This document shows positions 25,596 through 33,794 of a DNA stretch of 64,000 nt, piece by piece. Within the stretch, counting starts at the first letter, position 1, and each line of letters opens with the position of its first letter. The stretch lies in contig NZ_AP024745.1 in the NCBI RefSeq assembly GCF_019704555.1, positions 3,294,501 through 3,358,500 on the forward strand, read 5' to 3'. The stretch is from Actinoplanes sp. L3-i22. Lineage in GTDB: Bacteria; Actinomycetota; Actinomycetes; Mycobacteriales; Micromonosporaceae. A model generated the notes under the pieces. That model had not been told where the DNA came from. It did no database searches and saw only the letters and a list, made by a program, of their open reading frames with translations. Position numbers and translations under genes: made by a program.

Positions 25596-26144
25596 CGCAG
25601 AGTGACTTTCTGTGTGGCCTGGGTGGGGTGACGCACCCGCGATCACCTCACCGTCACCGCGCGGTTAAAGTCTGCACGGAGAGCGGCGCAAGCCCGGGCG
25701 ATCTGGATCACCCACCCGCTGCGTTATCCGGAAAGAAGCCGTACGATCTCCATGTTCCCGCAGTACAGAGCGCGGAACATTCGGCAGTCGTCGTGAAGCC
25801 CAAGAAGTTTTACGGCGACCAGCCGCCCGATCCGTCGGCACCCCGGCATCCGAACCCCGCTGCCGGGTTCCGGCGGATCCGCGCCGCCCGGCCCCGGTAT
25901 CCGGGCCGGCGCCCTGGTCGGCGGCGAACGCACGTCGCCCAGACCAGTCACCAAAAGTAACCAGGCGCACCCCGTGAACGCGGTAACAAGCGCAGCGTCA
26001 ACAAAGCGCCCGCAGAGCAAACAAGCAGCGCTATGCCAGCGGCACCAAATCAGGCAACGCCGTGCCGACAGAGCGGGCAGCGCCGAGCAGGCCCGCGCGA
26101 AGCAAGCGCCGCGAACCGAACGATCGCGGCGCGGCCCGCCGCAT
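25596..26144. other. Long intergenic region with a hairpin and atypical composition
   Basis: This 549-bp gap separates the convergent permease and dipeptidase genes. A hairpin with 7-bp arms GGTGACG (25627-25633) and CGTCACC (25652-25658) may terminate permease transcription. The rest is clearly less GC-rich than the surroundings, especially 25730-25810 and 25955-26050. One short frame is listed separately; a small membrane-like frame on the minus strand was rejected. Confidence 0.5.
25793..25960 (+). CDS. Possible small basic Pro/Arg-rich protein
   Basis: A 55-codon frame starting GTG encodes KPKKFYGDQPPDPSAPRHP followed by an Arg-rich tail and ends at TAA. Its third codon positions are fairly GC-rich, unlike other frames here. 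There is no ribosome site and I do not recognise the product, so this is weakly supported. Confidence 0.25.
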   Translation: MKPKKFYGDQPPDPSAPRHPNPAAGFRRIRAARPRYPGRRPGRRRTHVAQTSHQK

Positions 26145-27353
26145 CTAGCCCGCGGATTCCTCGTCGCGCGAGCCGTCGCCCGCCGCTGCCGGGGCCGCTG
26201 ACGGCCAGAGCGGCGCGGTCGCGTGCTGCTCGGTCTCCCGCATCACCCGCAGCACGTTCCGATGCGCCAGTTTCCGCAGGTCCCCGTCCGACCACCCGCG
26301 CGCCTGCAACTCCGCGAACAGGTTCGGATACCCGGCCACGTCCGCCAGCCCGACCGGCAGATCGGGCGTCCCGTCGAAGTCCGCCCCGATCCCCACGTGG
26401 TCCACCCCGGCCACCGCCCGGGCATGCTCGACGTGGTCCGCGACCTCGGAGACGGTCGCCTCGGGCCGCGGGTTCGCCGCCAGCCAGGGCCGGAACGCCG
26501 GCTCGGCCGCCTGGTCGACGACCTGCGACAGCGGCGGCGCGGACTCCCCGGCCCGCGGCCCGCGCGGCCAGTCGTGCTCGATCGGCGCCAGCCCGAGCCG
26601 CTCCCACTCGGTCTCGGCCGCCTTGAACCAGTCCAGCGCGGCGGACGAGACGAAGTAGGCGACGAACGGGATCTGCACCACCCCACCGTTGGCGGGGAGG
26701 CGTTCCAGCACGTCGTCGGGCACGTTCCGGGCATGATCCGTGATCGCCCGGGCACCCGAGTGGCTGAAGATCACCGGGGCGGCGACGTCGTCGAGTGCCG
26801 CGTGCATGGTTTCGGTGGCGACGTGGGACAGGTCCACCAGAACGCCGATGCGCTGCATCTCCCGTACCATCGCAAGCCCTTCGGCCGTCAGGCCGCCCAC
26901 CACCGGCGGCGCCGCGGCCGAATCGGCCCACGCCGTGTGATGGTTGTGGGTGAGCGTCACGTAGCGGACGCCGAGCCGCGCGAAGGACCGCAACACGCCG
27001 GGTGATCGCGCCAGGCTGTGCCCGCCCTCGATGCCGATCAGCGAGGCGATCCGCCCGTCGGCGACGATCCGTTCCACGTCGTCCGCGGTGTACGCCGCCT
27101 CGAACGCGTCCGGGTACTCGGCGATCATCCGGTGGACGACGTCGATCTGCTCCAGCGTGTGCGTGACCGCCTCCGGTTCCGGGAGCGCGGACGGCACGTA
27201 GACGGACCAGAACTGGGCGCCCAGCCCGCCGGCGCGCAGCCGTGGCAGGTCGGTGTGCAGGCCCGGCAGTCCCTGGTCGAGGCCGGTGACGCTCGACCCG
27301 TGCACCTCGCGCAGCTGCATGGGGAGGTCATTGTGCCCGTCGAAGATCCACAT
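26145..27353 (-). CDS. Membrane dipeptidase (renal dipeptidase, peptidase M19)
   Basis: A 402-residue zinc dipeptidase of the amidohydrolase fold that cleaves dipeptides, and in some members D-amino-acid dipeptides. Metal-site motifs are present in order: FDGHNDLP (HxD), GIEGGHSLARSPG (bridging Glu), VLVDLSHV and VIFSHSGARAI (histidines) and VGIGADFDGTPD. It starts at an ATG and has no signal peptide, so it should be cytoplasmic. It is divergent from the GH26-like gene across a tandem-repeat region. The last 25 residues are a low-complexity tail. Confidence 0.94.
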   Translation of the reverse strand: MWIFDGHNDLPMQLREVHGSSVTGLDQGLPGLHTDLPRLRAGGLGAQFWSVYVPSALPEPEAVTHTLEQIDVVHRMIAEYPDAFEAAYTADDVERIVADGRIASLIGIEGGHSLARSPGVLRSFARLGVRYVTLTHNHHTAWADSAAAPPVVGGLTAEGLAMVREMQRIGVLVDLSHVATETMHAALDDVAAPVIFSHSGARAITDHARNVPDDVLERLPANGGVVQIPFVAYFVSSAALDWFKAAETEWERLGLAPIEHDWPRGPRAGESAPPLSQVVDQAAEPAFRPWLAANPRPEATVSEVADHVEHARAVAGVDHVGIGADFDGTPDLPVGLADVAGYPNLFAELQARGWSDGDLRKLAHRNVLRVMRETEQHATAPLWPSAAPAAAGDGSRDEESAG

Positions 27354-27376
27354 CTGTTCTGGCTACCCCGCGCGAA

Positions 27377-27466
27377 CCCCGGAAGCAAGCCAGACACCCG
27401 CTCGAACCCCGGAAGCCTGCCGGACACCCGTTCGCGCCCCGGAAGCATGCCGGACACCCGCAACTC
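27377..27466. repeat. 30-bp tandem repeat, three copies
   Basis: Units begin at 27377, 27407 and 27437, each CCCCGGAAGC followed by a GACACCCG block. The array lies in the divergent region between the dipeptidase and the GH26-like gene. Confidence 0.9.
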
Positions 27467-27567
27467 GCCCGCACCTTGCCGGGCACTTGTCGCGCACCCG
27501 TCGCCCTGGAATCTCTTTCACATGCCCGGCGGGCAACACCGCTGGACAGACCGGGGGGTATTTGATT

Positions 27568-28614
27568 TTGAAGTCGACGCTGCGCAAGACCGTACTGACG
27601 CTGACCGCCCTCGCCGCCGGTTTCACCGGTGCCGTGACGGCCACGCCGGCACAGGCCGCTACGCAGGCAGCCGACGCGGGATGTGTGACCGGCGCCAAGC
27701 TGGTCCCGACCTGTGGTGTTCTCTGGGGCGGTGCGGCCGGTGGGTTCACCAGCGCGCCCCGCGACCAGGCGCTCAAGACGTGGGAGCAGGCGAGCGGCCG
27801 CACCGCGAGCATCTTCCACCAGTACCACAAGGGCAACGAGCGGTTCCCGACCAAGGCCGAGATCGCGATGACCCAGGACGCCGCTCACCCGCGGGTGCTG
27901 CTGGAGAACTGGAAGATCGCGTACGGCACCACCTGGGCGGCCGTCGCCAAGGGCCAGCAGGACAAGCGGATCGATGCGTTCGCGGCGCGGGCCAAGGCGT
28001 ACGGCAAGAAGTTCTTCCTGGTTCTGAACCACGAGCCGGAGAACGATGTCGTGGCGCACGCCGGCTCGGGCATGGAGGCCAAGGACTTCGCGGCCATGTA
28101 CCGGCACACCATCCTGCGCCTGCGTGCGCAGGGCGTCGGCAACGTGATCAACGTGGTCGCCTACATGGGCAACGAGAAGTGGATGGCGCAGTCCTGGTGG
28201 AAGGACCTCTACCCGGGTGACGACGTCGTCGACTGGGTCGGCCTGGACTCCTACGTCTCGGTCGAGAAGGGCTACTACCACTACGGAAACTTCGCCTCGC
28301 TGCTGGACCGCAAGGCCAAGGGCGGCGCGCAGGGCTGGTACGACTGGGCGACCACCCGGCACGCCGGCAAGCCGATCATGGTCGCCGAGTGGGGCGCGTA
28401 CCACCGCGTCGGCCGCACCACCGACAAGTCGGCCGTCTACAACAGCGTCCTCAACGAGCTGAAGAAGCGCCCGGCGATCAAGGCGATCGTGCACTTCGAC
28501 ACCAAGCACGACGACGAGGGCGACCGCGACATCAGCATCAACAGCTCCGCGGCCTCGCTCAGCGCGTTCCGCAAGCTGGCCGCCAACCCGATCTTCAACG
28601 TGAAGCTCGGCTGA
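27568..28614 (+). CDS. Secreted glycoside hydrolase, GH26-like
   Basis: A 348-residue exported enzyme. MKSTLRKTVLTLTALAAGF with a TPAQA cleavage region is a Sec signal peptide. The mature part forms a TIM-barrel-like sequence. KKFFLVLNHEPENDV would supply the acid/base Glu and KPIMVAEWGAYHR the nucleophile Glu, as in GH26 beta-mannanase relatives. WVGLDSYVS is another barrel strand. The start is TTG at 27568, 10 bp after a GGGGGG ribosome site; another in-frame TTG lies at 27562. It probably acts on an external polysaccharide such as mannan; the substrate is inferred only from the family. A strong terminator follows. Confidence 0.82.
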   Translation: MKSTLRKTVLTLTALAAGFTGAVTATPAQAATQAADAGCVTGAKLVPTCGVLWGGAAGGFTSAPRDQALKTWEQASGRTASIFHQYHKGNERFPTKAEIAMTQDAAHPRVLLENWKIAYGTTWAAVAKGQQDKRIDAFAARAKAYGKKFFLVLNHEPENDVVAHAGSGMEAKDFAAMYRHTILRLRAQGVGNVINVVAYMGNEKWMAQSWWKDLYPGDDVVDWVGLDSYVSVEKGYYHYGNFASLLDRKAKGGAQGWYDWATTRHAGKPIMVAEWGAYHRVGRTTDKSAVYNSVLNELKKRPAIKAIVHFDTKHDDEGDRDISINSSAASLSAFRKLAANPIFNVKLG

Positions 28615-28632
28615 TCTTCACTCCCCCCTGAG

Positions 28633-28665
28633 AGCGCCGTCCGGGTCCCCCACCCGGGCGGCGCT
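28633..28665 (+). terminator. Rho-independent-type hairpin after the GH26-like gene
   Basis: AGCGCCGTCCGGGT pairs with ACCCGGGCGGCGCT (one G-U pair) around CCCCC, followed by TTTCGCTTT. It lies 19 bp after the stop. Confidence 0.85.
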
Positions 28666-28770
28666 TTCGCTTTCCCCCCAAAAAATCAAGATCCAAAAGC
28701 CGATTTGGTACGGACGGAGCACCGTCCCGCGGCCTCGAACAGTCGCTGATGGCGCACCCGGACGCCATGA

Positions 28771-29340
28771 TCAACCGGCAACTCGGGGGCGCAGCCCGTC
28801 CATGAGCAGGTCGAGCAGTCGCAGCGCCTGCTCGCGGTGGGCCGGGTCGCCGATCGTCAGGGTGATCCCGCTCAACCCGACGAGCACGTCCTCGGCCGGC
28901 ACGTCGTCCCGGATCGTCGTCGCCGCCGCCCCGGCCGCGATCAGCCGGGTGACCGAGTCGAGCAGCATGTCCCGGCTGTGCGCGAACGGGTTCCCGCCGG
29001 ACGCGATCACCACCCGCAGCGCGTCGGACATGCCGCGTTTGGTCACCATGTAGTCGACGAACAGGTCCATCCAGCGGCGCAACGCCCGGTCCGGCGGCAA
29101 CTCGGCCAGCAGCTCGGGCACGGCCGCGCAGAGCCGGTCCAGCTCGCTGCGGTAGGCCGCCTCGACCAGCGCCTCCCGCGTGGGAAAGTGCCGGTAGAGC
29201 GTGCCGATCCCGACACCGGCCGTCTTCGCGATCGACTCCAGCGGCGCGTCCGGCCCGTCCTCGGAGAACGCCCGGACCGCCACTTCCAGCAGCCGCTCCC
29301 GATTCCGGCGCGCGTCCGCCCGCAGCACCCGTTCCGCCAT
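28771..29340 (-). CDS. TetR-family transcriptional regulator
   Basis: A 189-residue repressor. The helix-turn-helix lies at about residues 12-55 (NRERLLEVAVRAFSEDG through AGVGIGTLYRHFPTREALVE). The ligand domain includes MVTKRGMSDALRVVIASGG, a pattern of the TetR subgroup often divergent from short-chain dehydrogenases. I chose the ATG at 29340 (MAERVLRADARRN); upstream in-frame codons look non-homologous. Two matching palindromes lie between this gene and the divergent SDR gene, so it probably represses both genes. Confidence 0.92.
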   Translation of the reverse strand: MAERVLRADARRNRERLLEVAVRAFSEDGPDAPLESIAKTAGVGIGTLYRHFPTREALVEAAYRSELDRLCAAVPELLAELPPDRALRRWMDLFVDYMVTKRGMSDALRVVIASGGNPFAHSRDMLLDSVTRLIAAGAAATTIRDDVPAEDVLVGLSGITLTIGDPAHREQALRLLDLLMDGLRPRVAG

Positions 29341-29442
29341 CCGGGCCCCCTTCTCCGATCGCGCCCATCCTCGCAGCCGGGTCCGCCGACCGGTTTCTTC
29401 CCACATCCCGCTGTGGGGTGGAAGACACGTGCGGCGGTGGCA

Positions 29443-29491
29443 AGCGGAGGTTCCTCCGGTTAGTGTCGCCAGTAGCGGAGGTTCCTCCGCT
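29443..29491. promoter_or_regulatory. Pair of palindromic operators between the TetR and SDR genes
   Basis: Site 1 is AGCGGAGGTTCCTCCGGT (29443-29460) and site 2 is AGCGGAGGTTCCTCCGCT (29474-29491). Arms are 8 bp around TT; site 2 is perfect, site 1 has one mismatch. Centres are 31 bp apart, about three DNA turns, so dimers would bind on the same face. Site 2 lies 32 bp before the SDR start. Confidence 0.85.
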
Positions 29492-29523
29492 TAGCGTACT
29501 TCGGATCGGTGAGGGACACGATC

Positions 29524-30468
29524 ATGACGAACACCGCACGTATCAGCACCCCGTTCGGGGCGGACTCGACCGCGGCCGAGGTCGTCGCCGGCATCGACCT
29601 GGCCGGGAAGCGCGTCATCGTCACCGGCGGCGCCTCCGGCATCGGCGTGGAGACCGCCCGCGCGCTGGCCGGCGCCGGCGCCGAGGTCACCCTGGCCGTC
29701 CGCGACACCGAGGCCGGCGACCGCACCGCCGCCGACCTCACCGCCACCACCGGCAACAAGCAGATCCTCGTCGCGCGGCTCGACCTGGCCGACCTCGCCT
29801 CGGTCCGCGCGTTCACCGCCGGATGGGACGGCCCGCTGCACGTCCTGGTCAACAACGCCGGGGTGATGGCCTCCCCGCTGATGCGCACCGGCCCGGGCTG
29901 GGAACTCCAGTTCGCGACCAACCACCTCGGGCACTTCACCCTGGCCACCGGCCTGCTCGGCGCGCTGCGGTCGGCCGGCGGCGCCCGGATCGTCTCGGTC
30001 AGCTCCAGCGCCCACCTGCGGTCCCCGGTGGTCTTCGACGACCTGATGTTCGACAACCGGGAGTACGACCCGTGGGTCGCCTACGGCCAGGCGAAGACCG
30101 CGAACGTCCTGTTCGCCGTCGAGGCCACCCGCCGCTGGGCCGCCGACGGCATCGTCACGAACGCCCTGATGCCCGGCGGCATCCGCACCAACCTGCAGCG
30201 CTACATCTCCGACGAGGAACTGGACCGCATCCGCAAGGCCGCGGGCGGCGGCGGCCCGAAGTGGAAGACCCCGGAACAGGGCGCCGCCACCTCGGTCCTG
30301 GTCGCCACGTCCCCGCTGCTGGCGGGCATCGGCGGTCGCTACTTCGAGGACTGCAACGAGGCCGCCCCCAACGAGCCCGGCACCCGCACCGGCGTGGCCC
30401 CGTACGCCCTCGACCCGGAGTCCGCCGCCCGCCTCTGGACCGTCTCCGAGTCCTTGACCGCCTCCTGA
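29524..30468 (+). CDS. Short-chain dehydrogenase/reductase (retinol dehydrogenase/WWOX-like)
   Basis: A 314-residue NAD(P)-dependent oxidoreductase. The Rossmann motif is VIVTGGASGIGVETARAL, the family NNAG is in LHVLVNNAGVMASP, the catalytic Ser lies in IVSVSSSAH and the YxxxK pair is YGQAK. The insert NREYDPWVAYGQAKTANVLF resembles the retinol-dehydrogenase-like SDR group. The ATG at 29524 follows GTGAGGGA. It is divergent from the TetR gene and controlled by the two operators between them. Substrate unknown. A 15-bp repeat array begins in its stop codon. Confidence 0.94.
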   Translation: MTNTARISTPFGADSTAAEVVAGIDLAGKRVIVTGGASGIGVETARALAGAGAEVTLAVRDTEAGDRTAADLTATTGNKQILVARLDLADLASVRAFTAGWDGPLHVLVNNAGVMASPLMRTGPGWELQFATNHLGHFTLATGLLGALRSAGGARIVSVSSSAHLRSPVVFDDLMFDNREYDPWVAYGQAKTANVLFAVEATRRWAADGIVTNALMPGGIRTNLQRYISDEELDRIRKAAGGGGPKWKTPEQGAATSVLVATSPLLAGIGGRYFEDCNEAAPNEPGTRTGVAPYALDPESAARLWTVSESLTAS

Positions 30469-30511
30469 CCGCAGGGGCCAGGACCGCAGGGGCCAGGACC
30501 GCAGGGGCCAG
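30467..30511. repeat. 15-bp tandem repeat, three exact copies
   Basis: GACCGCAGGGGCCAG is repeated exactly at 30467, 30482 and 30497, followed by GACCG. The array begins within the TGA stop of the SDR gene. Confidence 0.92.
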
Positions 30512-30522
30512 GACCGTTTGAC

Positions 30523-30630
30523 CACAGAGTCCCGCCCTCCCAGGGGGCCACCTCCACGCCGACAATCATGGCGCGGCGGCCCAAGATCATGCGGACCCCC
30601 TGTGGATAACCCGCCAGTGTGGATAACTCC
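30523..30630 (-). repeat. Interspersed DnaA-box-like element, copy B
   Basis: Read on the minus strand, two TTATCCACA boxes (30626-30618 and 30609-30601) are 17 bp apart. TTATCCACAGG is followed after 7 nt by CATGATCTTG, and the element closes with CCTGGGAGGG (near 30544). The order and spacing match copy A at 10383-10490. Confidence 0.8.
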
Positions 30631-30707
30631 AAAGGATCATCCGAACGCGCCAAGATAGAGGTGCAACGCCACCCCATCGGCAGCCGCCCGCTCCGCCTGA
30701 GCCCGCC

Positions 30708-30896
30708 AGGGCGGGTGCGGGCAGCCGGGCGGATGCGGACGCCCGGGCGGGTGCGGGCAGCCGGGCGGATGCGGACGCCCGGGCGGGTGCGGGCGGAGTG
30801 GGCGGTGCGGGCGGCCGAGCGGTGCGGACAGCCGAGCGGTGCGGGCGACCGAGCGGTGCGGACGGCCGAGCGGTGCGGACAGCCGAGCGGGACCGC
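30708..30896. repeat. 18-bp tandem repeat, about ten copies
   Basis: Degenerate units of the type GGGCGGGTGCGGGCAGCC and GAGCGGTGCGGACAGCC run up to the end of the DUF6493-type gene. The first part is arranged as 36-bp double units. Confidence 0.85.
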
Positions 30897-30902
30897 GCCG
30901 GG

Positions 30903-33794
30903 TCAGGAGTTCAAGACGGTCTGCAGGCGTTTGGCCTCCTTGATCAGACGAGTCGAGCCGGGCCGGGACGCGACCTCGGCCAGGCCCGGGATCTCCGTGC
31001 GGGCCCGGACCGCGCCGGCCACCTGCGTCGCCAGCTCGAGCAGGTCGGGCAGGCCACGCAGGACGGTCGCCGCCCCGCCCGCCGAAGCCGGCTTGACGGC
31101 CGTGGTGGAAGCCGGCTTGCCGGCCGCGGTGCTCGATGACCCGGTGGCGGGGCCCGGCGCGGTCGCGGGCGCGGACAGGAGGGTGGGCAGGAACGCGGTC
31201 AACGTCTCCCAGACCGCGACCGAAGCACCCGCCCGGTGCGCCTCGGCCAGCCCCGGAAGGACGCGACTGAGTTTGATCGTGCCATCAACACACAGATCAG
31301 CCAGCGCCGCGCCCACCGCCGGCGCGAACGACGCCGAGCGCGTGGCCGGGGCTACGTCGACCGCCGGGATGAGTGGTGCTGGGCGTGTTGCCGGGCCTAC
31401 GCCGACTGCCGGGGTGAGTGGCGCCGGGGTGAGTGGCGCCGGTGGGGTGGCCAGGATGACGAAGGCGTCGACGGCGGCGACCCGGTCCTCCTGGTGGCGG
31501 GCGCCCAGCACGTAGGCCAGGCCATACGCCAGGGACGGCCCGACCGGCCCGGAGCACTCGGCGAGCAGCGGCAGCACCTCCGAGCCGCCGCGCTGGTCCT
31601 GGTCGGCCAGCGAGGCCAGGCGGGGGAGCGCCCAGGCCGCGGACGCCTCGCGGTGGTGCGGCAGGACCATGGCGAGCACGTCACCGTTGGTGGCGAACTC
31701 GTCCGGCCAGCCGTCCGGCTCCGGGCCCGGGGTGGTGGTGAGCAGCTGGCGTTCCAGCCGCAGACCGCCGTCGCGGGCCGGCTTCAGGATCGTCACCGTC
31801 CGGCGGAGGACGTCCGACTGCCACTGGCGTTTGCCGGAGATCGGGGCCTGCGGGAACGGCCGGCTGATCGGGTCGGGCAGGCCACCGGCGGTGAGCCAGG
31901 CCGCGAACTGCCGCCCGGCCGGCGAGGTCAGCTCCGTGGCCCGCGCGACGACGGCCGGGTCGTTCTCCCGGGGGAGGCGCAGCAGCGCCTGCTCGAGGTC
32001 GACCGGCCACGGCTGCCAGCCTTCCGCCTCGGCCCGGCGCAGCCGCTCCAGGAGCACCGCCGTGTCGATGCTGCCGGTCACGTGTGTCGGGGTGGCCATC
32101 AGCTCCGGGATCATCGTGCTGGTCAGCTGCAGCCCGGCCTCGGCGACCCGCAGCGCCAGCACCCCGTCCGGGGTTGCGGCCAGCATCGAGCCCTCGCCGC
32201 CGCGGCGGCCGTTCTGCCAGGCGGTGCGGACCGCGTCGACCATCCACTGCCGCAGGGTGCGCGCGGCCGGGTCGATCGCCGAGCGGATCGCGGTGCCCAG
32301 GTGCATCAGCGGGGAGCTGCGGTTCCAGGTGTTCTCGGTGAAGTCGCCCGGGTAGCGGTCGAGCACCGGCTGGAGCGCGGTGCCCAGCGCCGCCGGCCCC
32401 TCGGTGGTGAACAGCGTGACCAGCCCGGCCAGCACCCGCTCGAAGCCGACCGCGGTCTGGTCGTGGCGGAGCACGGTCAGCTCCTCGGCCAGCTCGGCCG
32501 CGCTCGTGATCGGCGGGGGCATCGCGGCGGGTGGGGCGGCCGGCGGCAGCTCGGGCAGCTCGGCCGGCTCGGTGGCGGCGGTGGTGCCGAACAGCTCGGC
32601 GGCCCGGGCCGGCAGGTCACCGGCGAGGACCACGGCCGCGTCGCCGAGGCGGGCCACGGTCGCCGCGTCGAGGCGGCCGATCTGCTTGCCGATCAGGGTC
32701 AGCGCCCGTTCCTGGACGTCCAGCCCGGGGTGGCCGAAGGCGGCGGCGACCGTCTCCAGCACCTCGCCGGCCCGGTCCGGGTCCCGGCGGGCGACCTTCT
32801 CCAGCCAGGTCAGCTGTGCTTTGACCAGGGTCTTCTCCTTGCGGACCAGGGTCGGGCCGCTGGTGTCGAGCAGGGTTTCCAGCTCCAGGCGGCCGGCGTC
32901 GTCGACCGTGCGGAGCGCCTTCTGCGCGAGGCCGGCGACGGTGCCGGGGGCTTCCGGCAGCAGGCGCGCGTAGTCCAGCGCGTGGCCGGCCAGCTCGTCC
33001 AGGGTCGGCTCCAGCAGGTCGTGCATCAGCGTGAACGCGCGCAGGTCGTGCGGCTTGCCGCCGCGCAGCAGCCGGTCGACGGTCAGATCCAGGACGGTCT
33101 TGCGTTCCAGCGTGCCCTCGGCGACCAGGGCCGCGACGACGCCGGAGATGGGCGGGGTGTTGTCCCACTCGTTGGTCGTCGCGTTCCACTGGCCGCCGGC
33201 CAGGTCGGCGCCGATGCCGTCGATCTCGAACACGCCGGGCAGCAGCAGGTGCAGGAACGGGTGGTCGCGGAGCCGGATGACCAGCGGTGGCAGCCGGCCG
33301 TCGCGGCGGGGCTGCAGCAGCTCGCGGACCCAGGCCCGGACCACGGCCTCGGTCACCGGCGGCTCGGCGCCGGCGGCCCGGAGCAGCGCGGTGATCATCT
33401 CCCATTCGCCGTTCCAGGCGTCGCGGATCGGGAGCCGCTGGGCCAGTCGCTGACCGAGCTCGCCCAGCCACGGCACCTCACGGAGGCGGGCGACCTGCAG
33501 GAACCGTTGCGGCCCGACCCGGCCCCAGAACCGCATGTTGCCGCGCAGCAGCAGGGTGGCGGCCCGCGCGGCGGTCGGCATGGTGCCGATCACCGCCAGC
33601 GCCAGCCCCTGGGTCGGATTGCTGTCACCGCGCCACCAGGTGTCCCGGTCCAGCTTCTTGATGCCGGCCTCGACCTCCTTGGCCAGCGCGAGACGCTCCT
33701 CCTCGGTCGCGGCGGCCAGCAGCATGATGATGCCGGCCAGGTCGTCGCGGTTGGCGCGGCGCTCCAGGCCGATCCAGGTGAGTGGGGTGGTCAT
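30903..33794 (-). CDS. Large helical-repeat protein, DUF6493-like
   Basis: A 963-residue cytoplasmic protein, mostly alpha-helical and apparently an alpha-solenoid. It resembles DUF6493 proteins, which in actinomycetes lie beside SWIM zinc-finger genes. The N-terminal 100 residues include RDDLAGIIMLLAAATEEERL and FWGRVGPQRFLQVARLREVPW. A 45-bp repeat (about 31340-31440) encodes two 15-residue units rich in Pro, Ala and Val near residue 800. The ATG overlaps the SWIM gene stop by 4 bp, so the two are translationally coupled. Function unknown; the gene pairing suggests a complex with the SWIM protein. Confidence 0.82.
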   Translation of the reverse strand: MTTPLTWIGLERRANRDDLAGIIMLLAAATEEERLALAKEVEAGIKKLDRDTWWRGDSNPTQGLALAVIGTMPTAARAATLLLRGNMRFWGRVGPQRFLQVARLREVPWLGELGQRLAQRLPIRDAWNGEWEMITALLRAAGAEPPVTEAVVRAWVRELLQPRRDGRLPPLVIRLRDHPFLHLLLPGVFEIDGIGADLAGGQWNATTNEWDNTPPISGVVAALVAEGTLERKTVLDLTVDRLLRGGKPHDLRAFTLMHDLLEPTLDELAGHALDYARLLPEAPGTVAGLAQKALRTVDDAGRLELETLLDTSGPTLVRKEKTLVKAQLTWLEKVARRDPDRAGEVLETVAAAFGHPGLDVQERALTLIGKQIGRLDAATVARLGDAAVVLAGDLPARAAELFGTTAATEPAELPELPPAAPPAAMPPPITSAAELAEELTVLRHDQTAVGFERVLAGLVTLFTTEGPAALGTALQPVLDRYPGDFTENTWNRSSPLMHLGTAIRSAIDPAARTLRQWMVDAVRTAWQNGRRGGEGSMLAATPDGVLALRVAEAGLQLTSTMIPELMATPTHVTGSIDTAVLLERLRRAEAEGWQPWPVDLEQALLRLPRENDPAVVARATELTSPAGRQFAAWLTAGGLPDPISRPFPQAPISGKRQWQSDVLRRTVTILKPARDGGLRLERQLLTTTPGPEPDGWPDEFATNGDVLAMVLPHHREASAAWALPRLASLADQDQRGGSEVLPLLAECSGPVGPSLAYGLAYVLGARHQEDRVAAVDAFVILATPPAPLTPAPLTPAVGVGPATRPAPLIPAVDVAPATRSASFAPAVGAALADLCVDGTIKLSRVLPGLAEAHRAGASVAVWETLTAFLPTLLSAPATAPGPATGSSSTAAGKPASTTAVKPASAGGAATVLRGLPDLLELATQVAGAVRARTEIPGLAEVASRPGSTRLIKEAKRLQTVLNS

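Noticed and set aside
25724..26020. A 98-codon minus-strand frame with one hydrophobic stretch
   Set aside because: Third codon positions are not GC-biased, there is no ribosome site, and the membrane-like part alone is weak evidence.
27377..27466. Regular repeats considered as a CRISPR array
   Set aside because: The repeats are directly tandem with no unique spacers, and no cas genes are in the window.
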